Assembly (NCBI RefSeq): GCF_024054565.1
Contig: NZ_JAMXLR010000077.1
Coordinates: 124,001 to 188,000 of the forward strand
DNA length: 64,000 nucleotides
Direction: 5' to 3'
DNA from: Aeoliella straminimaris
GTDB lineage: Bacteria; Planctomycetota; Planctomycetia; Pirellulales; Lacipirellulaceae
The translations under genes and the position numbers were made by a program. The notes below the pieces were generated by a model. It made no database searches. It worked only from the letters and a program-made list of their open reading frames with translations, and was not told the DNA's origin. This document shows, piece after piece, positions 63,788 through 64,000 of this stretch. Numbering within the stretch: the first letter of the stretch is position 1; every line of letters begins with the position of its first letter.

Positions 63788-64000
63788 TGTTTGCCCCCTT
63801 CGAGAATCTGCTCCAGTACTTCGCGTTCTTTCTTGGTGAGCTTCCGCCCATCCAATAGCCGCACCAGCAGGGCCTCGCGCGAACCTTGGAATACCCGCTG
63901 CACCATGTCGGTGACCAGCCGTTTGGAGACGTCGTCGAAGTCCTTCAGCGGCTTATAGATGAACGGCCGGGCGTCGCCTGTTTGTTCGAGGAAGCCTTTG
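63784..64000 (-). CDS. BlaI/MecI-type repressor (5' end outside window)
   Basis: The visible 71 C-terminal residues include FIYKPLKDFDDVSKRLVTDM, VFQGSREALLVRLLDGRKLT and KKEREVLEQILEGGKQ. That is the C-terminal dimerisation part of BlaI/MecI/CopY repressors. The stop overlaps the start of the M56 gene, so the two are co-translated. The DNA-binding winged helix lies beyond the window edge. Confidence 0.88.
   Translation of the reverse strand, partial: KGFLEQTGDARPFIYKPLKDFDDVSKRLVTDMVQRVFQGSREALLVRLLDGRKLTKKEREVLEQILEGGKQ

Overview
The window looks like chromosomal DNA of a planctomycete, most likely of the order Pirellulales. This rests on gene content rather than a marker gene. There are two formylglycine-type sulfatases, a DUF1080 protein, a DUF1559 domain, and secreted proteins ending in dockerin-like repeats plus a PEP-CTERM tail. 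Small membrane proteins carry an N-terminal NPY/F-x-x-P motif, and a large multihaem cytochrome is present. GC content is high, except in a few accessory islands. No tRNA, rRNA or CRISPR array was recognised.

Layout. 1-5.5 kb: the end of a multihaem cytochrome gene, then an accessory stretch with a dispersed repeat, a truncated RHS tip with a small membrane protein behind it, hairpins and a 259-bp MITE-like element. 5.6-16 kb: secreted glycoside-hydrolase-like proteins, a PEP-CTERM protein, an aquaglyceroporin, an MFS exporter, a DUF1080 protein, a sulfatase and YebC. 16-22 kb: a minus-strand information-processing block, nusA-infB-rbfA, followed by an endonuclease III-like protein with a histone-like lysine tail. 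22.3-29 kb: a decayed gene, a CE6-like esterase, a PLP enzyme, a SIMPL protein, a ketosynthase homologue lacking its nucleophile, and a proline-rich secreted protein. 29.4-31.2 kb: three small orphan minus-strand genes associated with attC-like imperfect palindromes, read here as the remnant of an integron cassette array without an integrase. 31.6-38.7 kb: a secreted ankyrin protein, a FAD oxidoreductase, a DUF302-like protein under a palindromic operator candidate, and a DUF4875-like protein. 38.9-44.4 kb: two pentapeptide-repeat proteins that arose by tandem duplication. 44.9-52.5 kb: a NagD-type phosphatase, a second sulfatase, an aldo/keto reductase, a GH18-like protein and a GDSL esterase. 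52.7-56.8 kb: the fatty-acid cluster rpmF-fabD-fabG-acpP-fabF. 57-64 kb: a GNAT acetyltransferase, small membrane proteins, a Tes-like radical SAM protein next to an Lgt-like membrane enzyme, and an M56 peptidase/DUF1559 fusion with its BlaI-type repressor.

How it works together. The rpmF-fab genes supply type II fatty-acid synthesis, and nusA-infB-rbfA couples transcription to translation initiation and 30S maturation. Sulfatases, the CE6-like esterase, DUF1080, GH-like and GH18-like proteins fit degradation of sulfated or acetylated polysaccharide outside the cytoplasm. The least ordinary parts are the radical SAM/Lgt-like pair (possible membrane-lipid chemistry), the cassette-like island, the nucleophile-less ketosynthase and the RHS tip module. 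All functional calls come from reading motifs by eye; no database search was run.
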